Shown: positions 1-10,409, counted from the first letter of the stretch. The stretch: DNA of 64,000 nucleotides from Candidatus Gracilibacteria bacterium GN02-873 (GCA_003260345.1 MORC01000001.1:1-64000); one strand, 5' to 3'. Notes: a model not told the origin generated them from the sequence alone. Made by a program: numbers and translations.

Positions 1-2
1 TT

Positions 3-383
3 TTATTGTCAATTCAGAAAATTCTCCAGAATCAAGCGCGCACTTTCGGCATCAATATCGCCGGAAAAATTATTTTCAGCAAAAGCAATTTTTGCCTCGC
101 TCGTCGTGAGTCGCTCGTCGTGAAAAATAATCGGCAACCCAAATTTTTCGAGTTTTTTGGCAAAATTTTTTACGCGATTTCCATGTGCGGACATCGTGCC
201 ATCAATATTGTACGGCATTCCAATGATGATGACACTCGGTTTTTTGTCGGCAATAAATATTTCCAAATAGGCGAGAAGTTCGCTCGTAGGTACTGTTTTG
301 TGCGCAAAACAAAAATTTTCAACCGAGTAGGCGAGGCCAGTTTTGCGCGTGCCGTAGTCGAGCGCGATATAATTATTTTTCAT
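3..383 (-). CDS. ruvX: RuvX/YqgF-family Holliday junction resolvase-like nuclease
   Basis: This 126-residue protein has the RNase H fold pattern of the YqgF family. The N-terminal ALDYG strand carries the first acidic residue (D9), IIIGMPYNIDGT follows in the middle, FHDERLTT carries further acidic residues, and a DAESA helix ends the chain. Family members act in 16S rRNA 5'-end maturation and have been proposed as Holliday junction resolvases. A UGA at 9-11 must be read as glycine; the real stop is the UAA two codons later. The start overlaps the end of rplI by 11 bases, so the two genes are probably translated together. Confidence 0.93.
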
Positions 384-843
384 CAATAGTGATTTCGATA
401 AAAATTTTCGCGATCGTATCGTGTGTGATGTGGATGTACACAAGGTGGCGCCCAGTGGTTTTGATATGCGTTTTGTTCGGCAATTTAATGTCGCGTTTTT
501 CAAAATGAATGTGAAATTTTTTGTCAATCGCGGAAATAATCTCATGTTCACCGAGCCCACCAAAAATTTTCCCATTTTTTCCTTTGAGTGAAAAATGAAA
601 TTCCTGATTTTCTAAAGTTTTTTGAATGTCAAAGGCTTTTTCAAGGCGCTCACGAGCTTGATCTTGAGCACGTTTTTTATCTTGCTCGAGTTTTTTGAGA
701 CGCTCTGGAGTGACTTCGATAGCAATTTTTTTGGGAATCAAAGAATTGCGTGCTTGAGCCGAAGAAACCTCGATAATATCGCCTTTTCGGCCCATATGAG
801 CCACATCTTGCAAGAGTTCGATAGAAATTTTTTTCACAGCCAT
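373..843 (-). CDS. rplI: 50S ribosomal protein L9
   Basis: The N-terminal region matches L9: it starts MAVKKISIELLQDV and continues with the GRKGDIIEV glycine-rich turn that binds 23S rRNA. A long charged central helix (about residues 50-80) and a C-terminal lobe follow. The length of 156 residues is normal. I chose the ATG at 843 because it sits directly before the conserved N-terminus; an in-frame ATG at 861 would add six unconserved residues. It is followed by ruvX with an 11-base overlap. Confidence 0.95.
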   Translation of the reverse strand: MAVKKISIELLQDVAHMGRKGDIIEVSSAQARNSLIPKKIAIEVTPERLKKLEQDKKRAQDQARERLEKAFDIQKTLENQEFHFSLKGKNGKIFGGLGEHEIISAIDKKFHIHFEKRDIKLPNKTHIKTTGRHLVYIHITHDTIAKIFIEITIDEK

Positions 844-1512
844 AATCTTTTTTAAAAACATGAGAAGTATATGAATTTTTTTGAAAATTTCAATGATATT
901 TGTTTTTTATTTTTTTTGAAGAAAAGGGAATTTGAAATATATGGTGAATAGTATATCTTAAAATTTTTTGTAAACATAAGTAAATTTTTATTTGAAGAAA
1001 AAACTGGAAGGCAAATTTTTTGGAGTTTTGTTCTCACAAATACTATTTATCTATGATTTTGTATACAATTCCTTATTTACATACCATCACAAATAGTTTA
1101 GAAATTTTGGATTTGAAAACAAATTATTAAAAAAGAAGTTTTTGAGTTATTTTCTACTTTGCAAGAAAGATGATAAAGTTATTATATATTCCCACAATTA
1201 TTTCTAGATAGTCTATATACAGTACTTTTTGCAATATGCTATATTTGGATCATCATAAAGCTACAAAAACAAATTTGAATCAAAAATCAATGGCTAAAAT
1301 TTTTGCTATTTTTCCTCTTATTACAGTATTCCTTGATTATTTTGAAAATATCTGTATCTTTATAATGCTGAAAACCTATCCAGAAATAACAAATTTAGTT
1401 GTGGATTTTGGAAGTAGTTTTTGCTTTATATATTCATTTATAATATTCTCATGAATTTCCTTCATTTCTGAAGGATTAGCTATATTTAAAATTATATGAT
1501 GTCTTCATTTTT
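844..1512. other. AT-rich stretch without a confident gene
   Basis: About 670 bases of very AT-rich DNA lie between rplI and the S66 peptidase gene. A short minus-strand reading frame around 1410-1505 ends in LPKSTTKFVISG and could be the worn end of a lost gene, but it has no credible start and no family signal. A plus-strand frame at 1236-1454 has no recognisable features. I see nothing else here. It marks the left edge of the accessory island. Confidence 0.6.
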
Positions 1513-2502
1513 TTAATGTTCTAAAATATTAATTATATGTTGTTTAGTTGTATCTATAATTCATTTTCAACCAATAGGAAATGTGAAAAAAGGAGTAGTA
1601 TGCCCAAAATCAACATTTCAAATTACAGGAATATTTTTAAGTTCATTTTTTGAAGAAATTATTTTTTGAAGCAATTCTTTTGTCATGTTGTTATTTTTTT
1701 GAAATCTACCAATCACAATTCATTTCACAAAATGAAAGAAAGGTTGATGAATTAAGGATTGTAAATTTCTGTCAAATAATTCATTTGAAAAATCAGCATC
1801 AGTTTCAATAAAAAGTACAATATTATTATTTATTGTTGGAAAAAATTCTGTTCAATTAAGAGACTCAATACAAGGAATGTGTCATCATAATAGAGTTCAA
1901 GATGCTCTTCATTCATTAATAATCCAATATCAATCATTTTGTATAAAATCTCTATTATCCTGATCAATAAACCATAAATCGTCACTCCAATCAGCAGAAG
2001 GATTAATATTATATTCGCCATCCTGCATACAACATTTTTCAAAATATTCTTTTGTATATTCAAATCATTTTTGCATTCCCCAACTAGAAAAATGTGGTCA
2101 TGAATATCAAACTAGTCCAGTTTTTGCAAAAATAGCAATACTTAATGCTGTAACATCAGAAAATCAACACAATATTTTAGGATTATTCTTAATAATATCA
2201 TAATCAATATATTTTAATAACTGGTTTGAATTGTATCCTCAAATAACTGTAAAAATAGCATCAACACTTTTATCTAAAAAAGCCTCATGTAAATCTTGAA
2301 TTCTTGATTGTATTGAAGATGAGTTAAATTCATCACATTCATAAACATTTTTTCAAAAAGAAACTTTAAATCAAAAATCTTCTAAAGCTTTTATAGATAA
2401 TTCTTTATTTGCATCTCAAATTAATTTTAAGCTTCTAACAGGAGCAATAACTCGTATATGACTTCATTTTTTTAATTTTGGTGGATAAATTATGGTGTTC
2501 AT
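1513..2502 (-). CDS. S66-family LD-carboxypeptidase / MccF-like serine peptidase
   Basis: With UGA read as glycine this is one open frame of 329 residues. It has the hallmarks of peptidase family S66: GGYNSNQLL with the nucleophile Ser92, the GFSDVTAL segment near 113-120, a FIETDAD acidic segment (Glu233), and GHTTP with the catalytic His301. Members either cut LD bonds in peptidoglycan tetrapeptides (LdcA) or inactivate microcin C7-type and other peptidyl-nucleotide antibiotics (MccF). The GGYNSN form of the nucleophile motif is closer to MccF. Most glycines are UGA codons. It lies five bases or so downstream of a methyltransferase remnant in the same direction. Confidence 0.88.
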
Positions 2503-2506
2503 AAAA

Positions 2507-3060
2507 TTATTTTTTAACTAGATAAAAATTTAAAAAATTATTCTTTTTAAAAATATTTTTTGTTAGTTTTATTAAAAATTTTGGCATTTCCATTGGCAAA
2601 AAACTTCAAAATTTTTGAGTTTTTATATTATCTTCATGGATGTCAGCTTTTTTAATAATTCGAAAATTTTTTCATCTGTAAAAATCTTTCAGTATCTAGT
2701 CTGTATCATGGTAGAAATTTTAAAAACGGTAATCTTAATATCTTTGCCTTTAGTATAGGTCAAGATTTTTCATTTGGGATTCAAAAAGCAATATATCATC
2801 ATTTTTTGTAATTCTTAACATTTCTTGTAATATTTTTACAATTTCATTATAATTATAATTATAATGTTCTAAAGTTCAAATATTCCAAGTAAATTCAAAT
2901 TTTTCATCATCAACACTACTATGAAAGATATCTCAATTTATATAATTTACATTGTTTACTTGTAATTTCTGACTTAATAAATTGGCTTATTTTAGAGCAT
3001 TTTTTGAAATTCAAGTTTAAATATATATTGGAAATTTTTTATAGACTAATAATTTAGGTT
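2507..3060 (-). pseudogene. decayed class I SAM methyltransferase
   Basis: Minus-strand fragments in all three frames line up as one methyltransferase. They begin with a degenerate motif I (IGTGIS-like, with two nonsense codons), continue with NGDIF, then FEFTWNIGTLEHYNY, which is the motif after the SAM pocket in UbiE-like enzymes, and end in a basic C-terminus closing with VKK and UAA. At least two frameshifts and several stops interrupt it, so it cannot make a full protein. It lies just upstream of the S66 gene in the same direction and may once have shared its operon. Confidence 0.7.
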
Positions 3061-3079
3061 ATATTTTAAAAATAAAAAT

Positions 3080-3460
3080 ATGTGAAGATATTATTGAAGT
3101 GGGAAAAATACAGTTGAAGATTTTAAAAAAACAATAGATATAAAAATTTTGAAAAAATCTTGATTTCTAGATAAAAATATTTCTTTCAAAAGTGGAAAAA
3201 CAACTTGGTATTATGCTGAAAATGAAATTTGAAATATTTGAATAGAAATTTGTAAATATGATTTTTCTTGATATTTAAGAGTTTATTTTATTCAAACTTA
3301 TGAAACTTGAAATAAAAAAGAATTTTATTATAAACTAGATTTAGTAACTACAAAATGTAATTATTGATGAGTTAAATGGTGGTTTTTATGTCCTTGTAAA
3401 TGAAATAGATGTAGTATTTTATATTTACAAAATAATTGATTTTTTGCTTACAGAAGATAA
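3080..3460 (+). pseudogene. zinc-ribbon protein of mobile-element type, C-terminus lost
   Basis: The frame starts ATG UGA (Met-Gly) and runs 126 residues. It resembles a widespread uncharacterised family that begins with a GR..GSG..TVED segment, has a central W-x-IGI strand pair, and ends in a zinc ribbon of the form GGxRxWFLCP...RC..LYL...F.CRxC. Here GGVKWWFLCP and RCSILYL are present (about 98-116), but the last two cysteines are missing and the chain stops at FFAYRR. It therefore looks truncated at its junction with the recombinase fragment that follows. Function unknown. Confidence 0.6.
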
Positions 3461-4231
3461 TTTTTGACTTACATTTAATATTCCAAATAAAAAAAGATTT
3501 TCAGATAAAATAATAGAAGAGTGAAAAAAATGAATAAAATTAACTTTAGAAAATGTTATAAAATCTCATCAAATAAATTATAGATGTGCAAATAAAGACT
3601 CAAAATATTATGGAATTTCTATAAATCAAGAAGAAATAGATAAGGAAATTTTAAAAGTTTTATGAGATTTTAAAATTTCAAAAAAGGAATATCAAAAATA
3701 TATAGATTTTACAAATAAAATTTAGAAAATATTATAAAATCTATTAAAGAAAAACAGACTTCTTTAAATTTACAAATTTGAAGATTACAAAGTAAAAAAG
3801 AAAATTATATAAAAAATAATATGTTTTTAGCTAGAGATGAAGAAGAAAAAAGAATTTATGATAAAGAAAAAGAAAATTTTGATAAACAAATAAAATTTTT
3901 AAGAAAAGAGTTAGAAAATTTGGATGATATAGAAAGAGATTGAATTTTTGAGCTTGAAATTTTTGTTGATATGTTAAATAATGCTAAAAAATATTATGAA
4001 AAAGCTTCGTATGTTCAAAAAGGAAAAATAGCAAAAATTTTGTTTTTGAACATAAAAATAAACAATAAAAAAGAGCTTACAGTTCAGATAAAACCTGAAC
4101 TACAAACTCTATTTAATCCTGTTTGGTGGGACAACCCAGTGAAGGGTCTAACTTTATTATATTTATCGTGCTTTGAATTTCCTGAAGAATTAGAGAGAAC
4201 TTTAGGAAAATTGAGAAAATTGATTGTTTAG
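3456..4231 (+). pseudogene. C-terminal remnant of a large serine recombinase
   Basis: The first half ends with a zinc-beta-ribbon tail (NYRCANKDSKYYGIS followed by INQEEIDKEI), which is typical of large serine recombinases. A long charged coiled coil follows, and then a C-terminal IKINNKKELTVQI strand. The catalytic resolvase domain and the first zinc ligands are absent. The two halves are in different frames; one extra base in the short A run near 3716 would join them. Glycines are mostly UGA. The remnant indicates that a mobile element once carried genes into this island. Confidence 0.72.
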
Positions 4232-4282
4232 AAATTAATTAAATTTTTCAATTTTTTTAATTTTAGAAATACTTTAAATATT

Positions 4283-5416
4283 TTAAATTAATACTCTATT
4301 CTTATGTTTTTTTAAATAATTACTAATATTATCATTGTAGTGAACATCATTTATTTCAAAATTAATAGTAATATTTTTTATAAAATTTTCTTGTAATTCT
4401 TCTAATAATTTTCAGTTAATAATTAATTTATTATTATTAAAGTAAATTATTCAATATTCAAACATTTTATCATGATTAGCACATAACCAAAATCAATTAT
4501 CTCAATCGATAATTTGTTTAATTTTATCTTCAGTATTTAAAGTTGAATCATTTTCAATATCTGTAACTCTGTGAATATGAGATGCAATAATTATGTTTTC
4601 AATATCACATCAACATAAATAACATTTTTTCTCTCAAAATTTTTTAATAAGATTAGCTTTAAATCTTCATTGTTTTCTAAAAGAAGTAATCTTTTCATTA
4701 CTAATTAATCATTTATTAATATACTCCTTAATAAAATTATCCTGATCAATAAATATTTTATGATCTTCTAATAATTTTTTATCAGTTTTAGATACTGATA
4801 TAGATTCATTATCTTCAACTTGAAAAATAATAATAGGTTTATTTGTAATTTTTGAAATAACTAAACAATTAAATGTTGCTTCTTTTCAATTTGCACCAAA
4901 AGTTTTAAGAAAAAAATTAATATTTTCATTTAATTCTTCAAAAGAACTAGGATTATTTTGATTTTTCTTCATCAAATTTTTAGAATTTAACATATCAGAA
5001 AAATTTGTAAATGGAAATATTCTATCTATAAATTGCTCATTATTTAACATTTTTATTCATAATGTTTCAAGTCATCTATATGTAAAAATATGAAAATCAG
5101 TTTTTGCATATTTTGATACATCTATTAGATAATAAAAAATATCAACTTTAAAATATTCTGTTCAAATTTCTTTTTCAATATAAGCTAATGATGTACTTAT
5201 AGATTGAGCAATATAAGCATTTCTAGAAGCTAAATCTTTTCTTGATAATAAAACATAAATAATATGTCAATTATATTCTAATTTCATATATTGACCATTT
5301 TTAGTTTCTTTTTCAAATAATTCATATTCAGTTGTTCAAAAAAGTTTATTAGTAAAATAATTAAAATCCAAAATATCAAAATATTTTTTTTGAAGATATA
5401 TTTTAACTTTTTCCAT
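4283..5416 (-). CDS. HNH-type type II restriction endonuclease (candidate)
   Basis: With code 25 this is a 377-residue open frame. The C-terminal part holds an HNH nuclease: CYLCGC (cysteines 265, 268, 270), IIASHIHRV with His280, and GFWLCANHDKMFEYG with Cys312 and His315. The GFWLCANHDKMF form is common among restriction enzymes of the HNH group. The N-terminal 240 residues have no family I recognise and would hold target recognition. Only five bases separate it from the methyltransferase gene upstream, a typical restriction-modification layout. The glycines are almost all UGA and arginine is AGA. The recognition sequence cannot be read from the protein. Confidence 0.8.
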
Positions 5417-5421
5417 ATATT

Positions 5422-7269
5422 TTAATAATTAATAACTAAAATTTCTTCTCTTCATTTTTTTTGAGTTCATTCAAAATATTTTACTTTAAATTTATTATCA
5501 TTTACCCATTTTTGTAATAATTCATTTATTTTGTCATCTTTAATAAAGATATTTGAAAGCATAAATTTTATTCAATTTGAATTTAATTTATCTAAAAAAT
5601 TTAATAATCTTATTTCTTCTTTTTCATCCCATCAATTAAATCACCTTTTTCAGTCATTATAACTTCAACATGTTATAAGATATGGTGGATCAACATAAAC
5701 AAAAGTATCTTTATTCATATGTTCAAACATTTTTTCATAATCTCAAGAATAAAATACTACGTTTTTATTCTTTAATGTACTTATAAAACTTAACATTATT
5801 TCAAAAATTCTTTCATTAAAAGATGATGGTCAGACTGTATTGTTATATTCAAGTTTTGAATTGAATCTTATTTGTTGGTTAAATCAATATAAAATTAATA
5901 AATATAAAAGTTCTGGTTCTCTTAATTCCTCTATTTTTGAATTATATAATGTTCTTATCTTTTCAAATGATTCTCTATTATTTTTTTCTAACTTATATTT
6001 TTTAATCATTTTTCTTATATATTTATATAACTCTAAAGTATCTTTATTTCTAAACATTTCTAAAAGCTCCTTAACTTTAAAGTTAATATCATTATATATA
6101 ATTTGATTTGCATCGAAATTTATTCAAACATTAAATCATCATCAAAATAAATCTATAAATCTTTCTATTTTTTTAGGTGCATTCCCTTTTATAAAATCTA
6201 TTAATTCATATTTTCATCACATATAATTTAATGGTGATTTATATGAAATTTGATTTAAATCTTTTTTTTCTATAAAAAACAAATATTCAAAATGCTCTTC
6301 TTTTTTTTCAGCCTTTGAGTTTAAATACTGTTTATAATTAATTTTTCTACACTCAAATGTGTTTTCTTTTCAATATCTTTTTAAGACTCTTTCAATAAAT
6401 TCTTTACTCATAATTCAAACAGAATTATAACTTAGAACTATATATTTAAAATTAGCCTTTTTTATAATTCTTTCAAATTCAATATGTACATTTCAATCTT
6501 TTGAAAATTTAGAATTTTTAGAAATAACTTCTCTATGTCAAGTCTTTCAAAAAATCTCTGGTTTATCATTTAATGCAATAGTTTCTAAAATATGATATTG
6601 AGTTGAATATTGATTTTTAGTATAAGGTGGATCTAAATATAGAATATCTCATTTAATATCTTCGATTAACAATTCTATTAATTCATTATGTATTTCATTT
6701 TTAAATAAATTATTATTAGAGAAATCTTCTATTTCAATAAATTTCATTATTTTAAGAGCTCTTGAATCCCATGTACTTAAAAATGATCAATAAACACCTG
6801 CTACATTAGAAACTTTAGATATACTTTCAAGTAAACAAGCAATTAAATAATAATATTCAAATTCATCAATTTTTTCTTTTTTCAACCATTCATCAATTTT
6901 TTCTCTAATAAAATCTATTCTCATTGCGTTTTCCTCAGAAAAATATTTTCTATCACTTCATCATGTAGAATAGTTATTATAGACAAATCATTTTAAACAA
7001 ATATCATTAGAATTAAAATAATCAAATGGATTAATATTTAATTTTTTAAATTTTTTATCTATTGGATTTAATTTTGCTTGAGTTATAACATAAGAGCAAA
7101 ATAAACTATCATTTGCTATTATTTTATATTTATCTTTAAAAAAATTTCACACAGCTCATGTTCAAGAAAAAGCATCAAAAAATGTATAATTATTTATAAA
7201 TATATTTTTATCAATAAAAAGTTTTTTTATTTCTTCTAATAATTTCTGTTTACTTCAAATATATCTCAT
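5422..7269 (-). CDS. fused double N6-adenine DNA methyltransferase (two D12-class domains)
   Basis: This 615-residue frame joins two complete D12-class adenine methyltransferases. Domain 1 (1-336) has RYIGSKQKLL, the SAM motif FSGTGAVG (34-41) and the catalytic DPPY at 213-216, and ends with the LSYNSVGIMS segment. Domain 2 (337-615) has SPLNYMGGK, DLFGGGFNVG (373-382) and a second DPPY at 527-530. Fused pairs such as M.FokI modify the two strands of an asymmetric site, one domain per strand. The frame is continuous only if UGA is glycine, and almost every glycine is UGA. The endonuclease gene follows after five bases. Confidence 0.9.
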
Positions 7270-7475
7270 TTAAAAATTATTAATAAATATTATCCTAAAA
7301 CAACTTTCCTATAAATTCAAAATCTTTAAATTCAAGAAAAAATAGTTTTACACCTTTCAGGATTTAAACTCAGTCGAACTCCATATTTTAAGCCATTTTT
7401 ATTTCAAGAAATATTATCTTTATAATATTTCTCTCAAAAACTGCTAAAATATGCTATTTTGGTTGAACTTAAGTA

Positions 7476-7512
7476 AATAGCACTAAATAAATTAAAATTA
7501 TTTAGTGCTATT
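7476..7512. terminator. Rho-independent terminator between tRNA genes and RM operon
   Basis: A perfect 15-base inverted repeat (arms 7476-7490 and 7498-7512, seven-base loop) is followed by a T run on the plus strand. It lies just past the 3' end of tRNA-Lys. The 200 bases to its left, as far as the methyltransferase start, hold only a short decayed minus-strand frame. Confidence 0.75.
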
Positions 7513-7524
7513 TTTTATCCTATT

Positions 7525-7601
7525 TGGTGGACCTGCTGGGACTCGAACCCAGGACCTTAGGCTTAAGAGGCCTCTGCTCTAACCGACTGAGCTACAGATC
7601 C
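7525..7601 (-). tRNA. tRNA-Lys (anticodon CUU)
   Basis: The cloverleaf is clear. A seven-pair acceptor stem (GGATCTG with CAGGTCC) closes it, the D arm is GCTC/GAGC, the anticodon loop CTCTTAA gives CUU, and the T arm is CTGGG-TTCGAGT-CCCAG. The 3' CCA is encoded. Position 27-43 is a G-A mismatch. It is three bases from tRNA-Gln and transcribed with it. Confidence 0.93.
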
Positions 7602-7604
7602 AGA

Positions 7605-7679
7605 TGGCTGGGGTAGTAGGATTCGAACCTACGCATGTCGGATTCAGAGTCCGATGCCTTACCACTTGGCGATACCCCA
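7605..7679 (-). tRNA. tRNA-Gln (anticodon CUG)
   Basis: The acceptor stem begins with the UGGGGUA typical of bacterial tRNA-Gln. The anticodon loop is CTCTGAA, giving CUG, on a TCGGA/TCCGA stem. The T arm contains GTTCGAATC, and CCA is encoded. It is the first gene of a two-tRNA unit with tRNA-Lys. Confidence 0.93.
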
Positions 7680-7737
7680 ACAAAATCTTGTTCATTATAT
7701 ACAAAAGCACTAAAAGTCAAGATTTTTTCCAAAAATA

Positions 7738-7775
7738 AAATCCGTCCCAAAAGTACAAAAAGAACGGATTTTTTT
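7738..7775. terminator. bidirectional terminator
   Basis: ATCCGT and ACGGAT arms flank an A-rich loop, with A and T runs on either side. It would end the hypothetical gene at 7785-8315 on the minus strand. Confidence 0.6.
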
Positions 7776-7784
7776 GATGTTTTT

Positions 7785-8315
7785 TTAATTTTGATATACT
7801 TTTTTGCAATCATGAAAAATTCCAAATGCCATCAAATCTTTATCATCAGCGAATTTTTCGCAAGTTTCGTGATCGATTTTATCGTCACCATTCCAATAAA
7901 TCGTGTCATCGTAGGGATTATTTCGCAGAACGATGTCATGTCATTTTTCAGGGTCGGCCGGGTGTTTAAAATGTATTTGTACTAAATCATCGCTCGTATA
8001 TATCTCATATTTACCATCAGTTGGAACAGAACCATGATATTCAATGCCTGTCTTGGTGAGAAAACTTGAAATTTTCCCAAATCTTCCCGTCATGAAAAAA
8101 GGATTCGTTTCGCTCGCGCAGCCGGTATAATTTTTTCCTTCAAATTCAAAATTTACGCTGAACGGAAATTCTTCACCATTTTTGGCGATTGTGTATCCGA
8201 GTCCGCTCAATTTTCGATGGAGAAAACAAAATTCTTGGTTTGAAGAAAATATAATTCCGACCCTTCAAGATCGCATTCGTGAAATCCTTGCAAATAAATA
8301 ATTTCTTCAAATCAT
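7785..8315 (-). CDS. hypothetical protein
   Basis: With UGA as glycine the frame is 176 residues. It contains hydrophilic beta-rich sequence, with a C-terminal half rich in Asp and aromatic residues (DDTIYWNGDDKID) that loosely resembles repeat proteins of the DKNYY type. No signal peptide or membrane segment is visible. The start at 8315 is the first ATG; a later ATG near 8265 is also possible. It is divergent from recA and ends at a hairpin terminator. Function unknown. Confidence 0.6.
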
Positions 8316-8423
8316 AATTTTTTATTTTTGCAAAAAGTGAAAAATTTTGTATAATCGATGCAGAATTTTTTGAAAATTTTTGAATTTTTGGAAAAATCAA
8401 GTCAGTATTTTAATTTCAAGATT

Positions 8424-9467
8424 ATGAACGATAACAAAAAACAAGCCCTTGCTACGGCACTTTCTCAAATTGAGAAGCAGTTTGGGGCTGGATCAATTAT
8501 GAAACTCGGAGAACGCGTGCATATGCGTGTTGAGACGAGTTCATCTGGATCTATTGCACTTGACGATGCGCTTGGTGGCGGATATGCAAAAGGGCGAATC
8601 ATCGAAATTTATGGTCCAGAATCTTCTGGTAAAACAACATTAACGCTTCATGCGATTGCTGAAGTGCAAAAGGCAGGCGGTGTTGCGGCCTTTGTAGATG
8701 CGGAACACGCGCTTGATCCTTCGTATGCACAAAAAATTGGTGTAAATATCGATGAACTCATCGTTTCCCAGCCAGATCATGGAGAACAAGCGCTTGAAAT
8801 CGTGGATGCACTTGTGCATTCCGGGGCGGTAGATTTGATTATTGTCGATTCTGTGGCTGCTTTGACGCCGAAGGCAGAAATCGAAGGAAATATGGGTGAC
8901 AGCTTCATGGGACTTCACGCGCGCCTTATGTCTCAGGCTCTCCGAAAAATTACGGGTGCCATCAACAAGTCGCATTGTACAGTGATTTTCATCAACCAAA
9001 TTCGTATGAAAATCGGTGTAATGTTCGGTTCTCCTGAAACAACGACTGGTGGTAATGCGCTCAAATTTTATGCTTCTCAGCGCCTTGATATTCGCCGCAA
9101 AGAAAAACTCGAACAGGGAACTGGTGACAACAAAGAAGCGATGGGAAATAAGGTGAAAATCAAGGTTGTGAAAAATAAAGTAGCGCCTCCATTTCGTGAA
9201 GTAGAAGTGGATATCCTCTTCAATGAAGGAATTTCTCTCGCAGGTGAAATTTTGGATCTTGGCGTGGCTCGTGGTGTGATCAAAAAAGCGGGCGCGTTCT
9301 ACTCGTATGGTGATACTCGTCTGGGTCAGGGTCGTGAAAATTCTCGCAATTTCCTCAAAGAAAACCCAGAAATTATGAAAGAACTTGAACAGAAAGTGCG
9401 TGAAAATGGAAAAAATGCTCCAGCATTTGCTGAAACAGCTTCTGAAGCATCTGATGATGAAGAATAA
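8424..9467 (+). CDS. recA: recombinase A
   Basis: This is a standard 347-residue RecA. It has the Walker A motif GPESSGKTT, the LIIVDSVAALTPKAE Walker B strand, the FINQIRMKIGVMFG loop region, and the C-terminal acidic tail ending DDEE. It forms filaments on single-stranded DNA for homologous recombination and the damage response. I chose the ATG at 8424 because the RecA N-terminus MNDNKKQALATAL starts there; the frame extends upstream, but a promoter (TTGCAA, 16 bases, TATAAT) ends near 8354. The gene contains no UGA codon. Confidence 0.97.
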   Translation: MNDNKKQALATALSQIEKQFGAGSIMKLGERVHMRVETSSSGSIALDDALGGGYAKGRIIEIYGPESSGKTTLTLHAIAEVQKAGGVAAFVDAEHALDPSYAQKIGVNIDELIVSQPDHGEQALEIVDALVHSGAVDLIIVDSVAALTPKAEIEGNMGDSFMGLHARLMSQALRKITGAINKSHCTVIFINQIRMKIGVMFGSPETTTGGNALKFYASQRLDIRRKEKLEQGTGDNKEAMGNKVKIKVVKNKVAPPFREVEVDILFNEGISLAGEILDLGVARGVIKKAGAFYSYGDTRLGQGRENSRNFLKENPEIMKELEQKVRENGKNAPAFAETASEASDDEE

Positions 9468-9490
9468 AAAATCCCCAATGGGGATTTTTT
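9467..9490. terminator. bidirectional terminator, recA / Tim44-like gene
   Basis: AAAATCCCC and GGGGATTTT arms around a short AAT loop, with a T run. It serves convergent genes. Confidence 0.85.
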
Positions 9491-10409
9491 ATTTTGGAAA
9501 AAATGGATTTTCTTGCTCATTGATGGGTTCGTTTTTTCGTTTTTGGGACGATTTTTCTTGATTTTCATCAGCATTTCTCGCGGTCTGATTTTTAATATTT
9601 TTATCAACCGAAGTATTATAAAAAACGTCATCATTTACGCTCGTCGAATTTTTTTCTTGCTCCAGAATTTGTTTAAGTTTTGATTCGGAAAGTCCAATTA
9701 CATCACGAATAATGGAAAATTCTGATTTAATGTTATTGAGTTTCCAAGTATTGTCTACTCGGATAAAAATATAATATTCTGTGAAAGATGAGGTCTCAGT
9801 TTTCGCGCGATTTTCATAACTTTTGAAATCCTCATTTTTCTTACGATAGGTGGGCGAACTCGCGAAAGTTCCGTCGCTTTCGCGAATCGTATAATCAATC
9901 ATTGAGCCCTCAATTTCCATCGCAAACATGTCACCATCTTTGCCAGGATAATTTCGCACCGACATGAGCTCCATTTTGTTGATGCGAATATTTTTCATAA
10001 TATTTTTGAGGCCTGCTTCACCCGCAAGGATTTTCTGAGCTTTTTGATAATAAAAATCCGTCATATATGGCCGCATTGGTTCCAGATTTTTCTCCATCCA
10101 CGCATCCTGATATTTAAGAAAAATATCCTTTGTCACTTCTTTGAGTCAATCTAAATTCCAACTCGAATCATCTTTGAGTGCGTCCGCCAAGTCTTTTTTT
10201 GCTTTTTTGAGCATTTTTTGTCGACGAATTTCATAAATCGCGTAGTAGAGTATTGCGATGGCCGTGAGCACAATACTTCCTGTGCCATCATCTTTGGAAG
10301 AACTATGGTGCCCAGCACGCGCTTCCGCATGCGGAATTTCGCTAAAATATGCCGAGAAAAATATTCCCAGTATCGTAAAAATAGTAAATTTTGTTAATAA
10401 TTTTTTCAT
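9489..10409 (-). CDS. membrane protein with Tim44-like domain
   Basis: The 306-residue frame is continuous when the UGA at 10146-10148 is glycine. It has an N-terminal hydrophobic signal segment (about 5-25), an ARAGHHSSS stretch, a second membrane helix (VLTAIAILYYAIYEI) and a basic linker. A Tim44-like domain follows (about 95-225), the fold seen in the mitochondrial import protein and in bacterial membrane proteins of unknown role. The last 60 residues are polar and disordered. It ends in the recA terminator. Confidence 0.75.

Noticed and set aside
1236..1454. A plus-strand 72-codon frame
   Set aside because: It has low complexity, no family signal and no promoter or continuation past UGA that makes sense.
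3080..4231. One intact fusion of zinc ribbon and serine recombinase
   Set aside because: The two parts are in different frames, the junction removes the last zinc ligands, and the recombinase lacks its catalytic domain.
7635..7985. A plus-strand 116-codon frame
   Set aside because: It runs antisense through tRNA-Gln and through the better supported minus-strand hypothetical gene.
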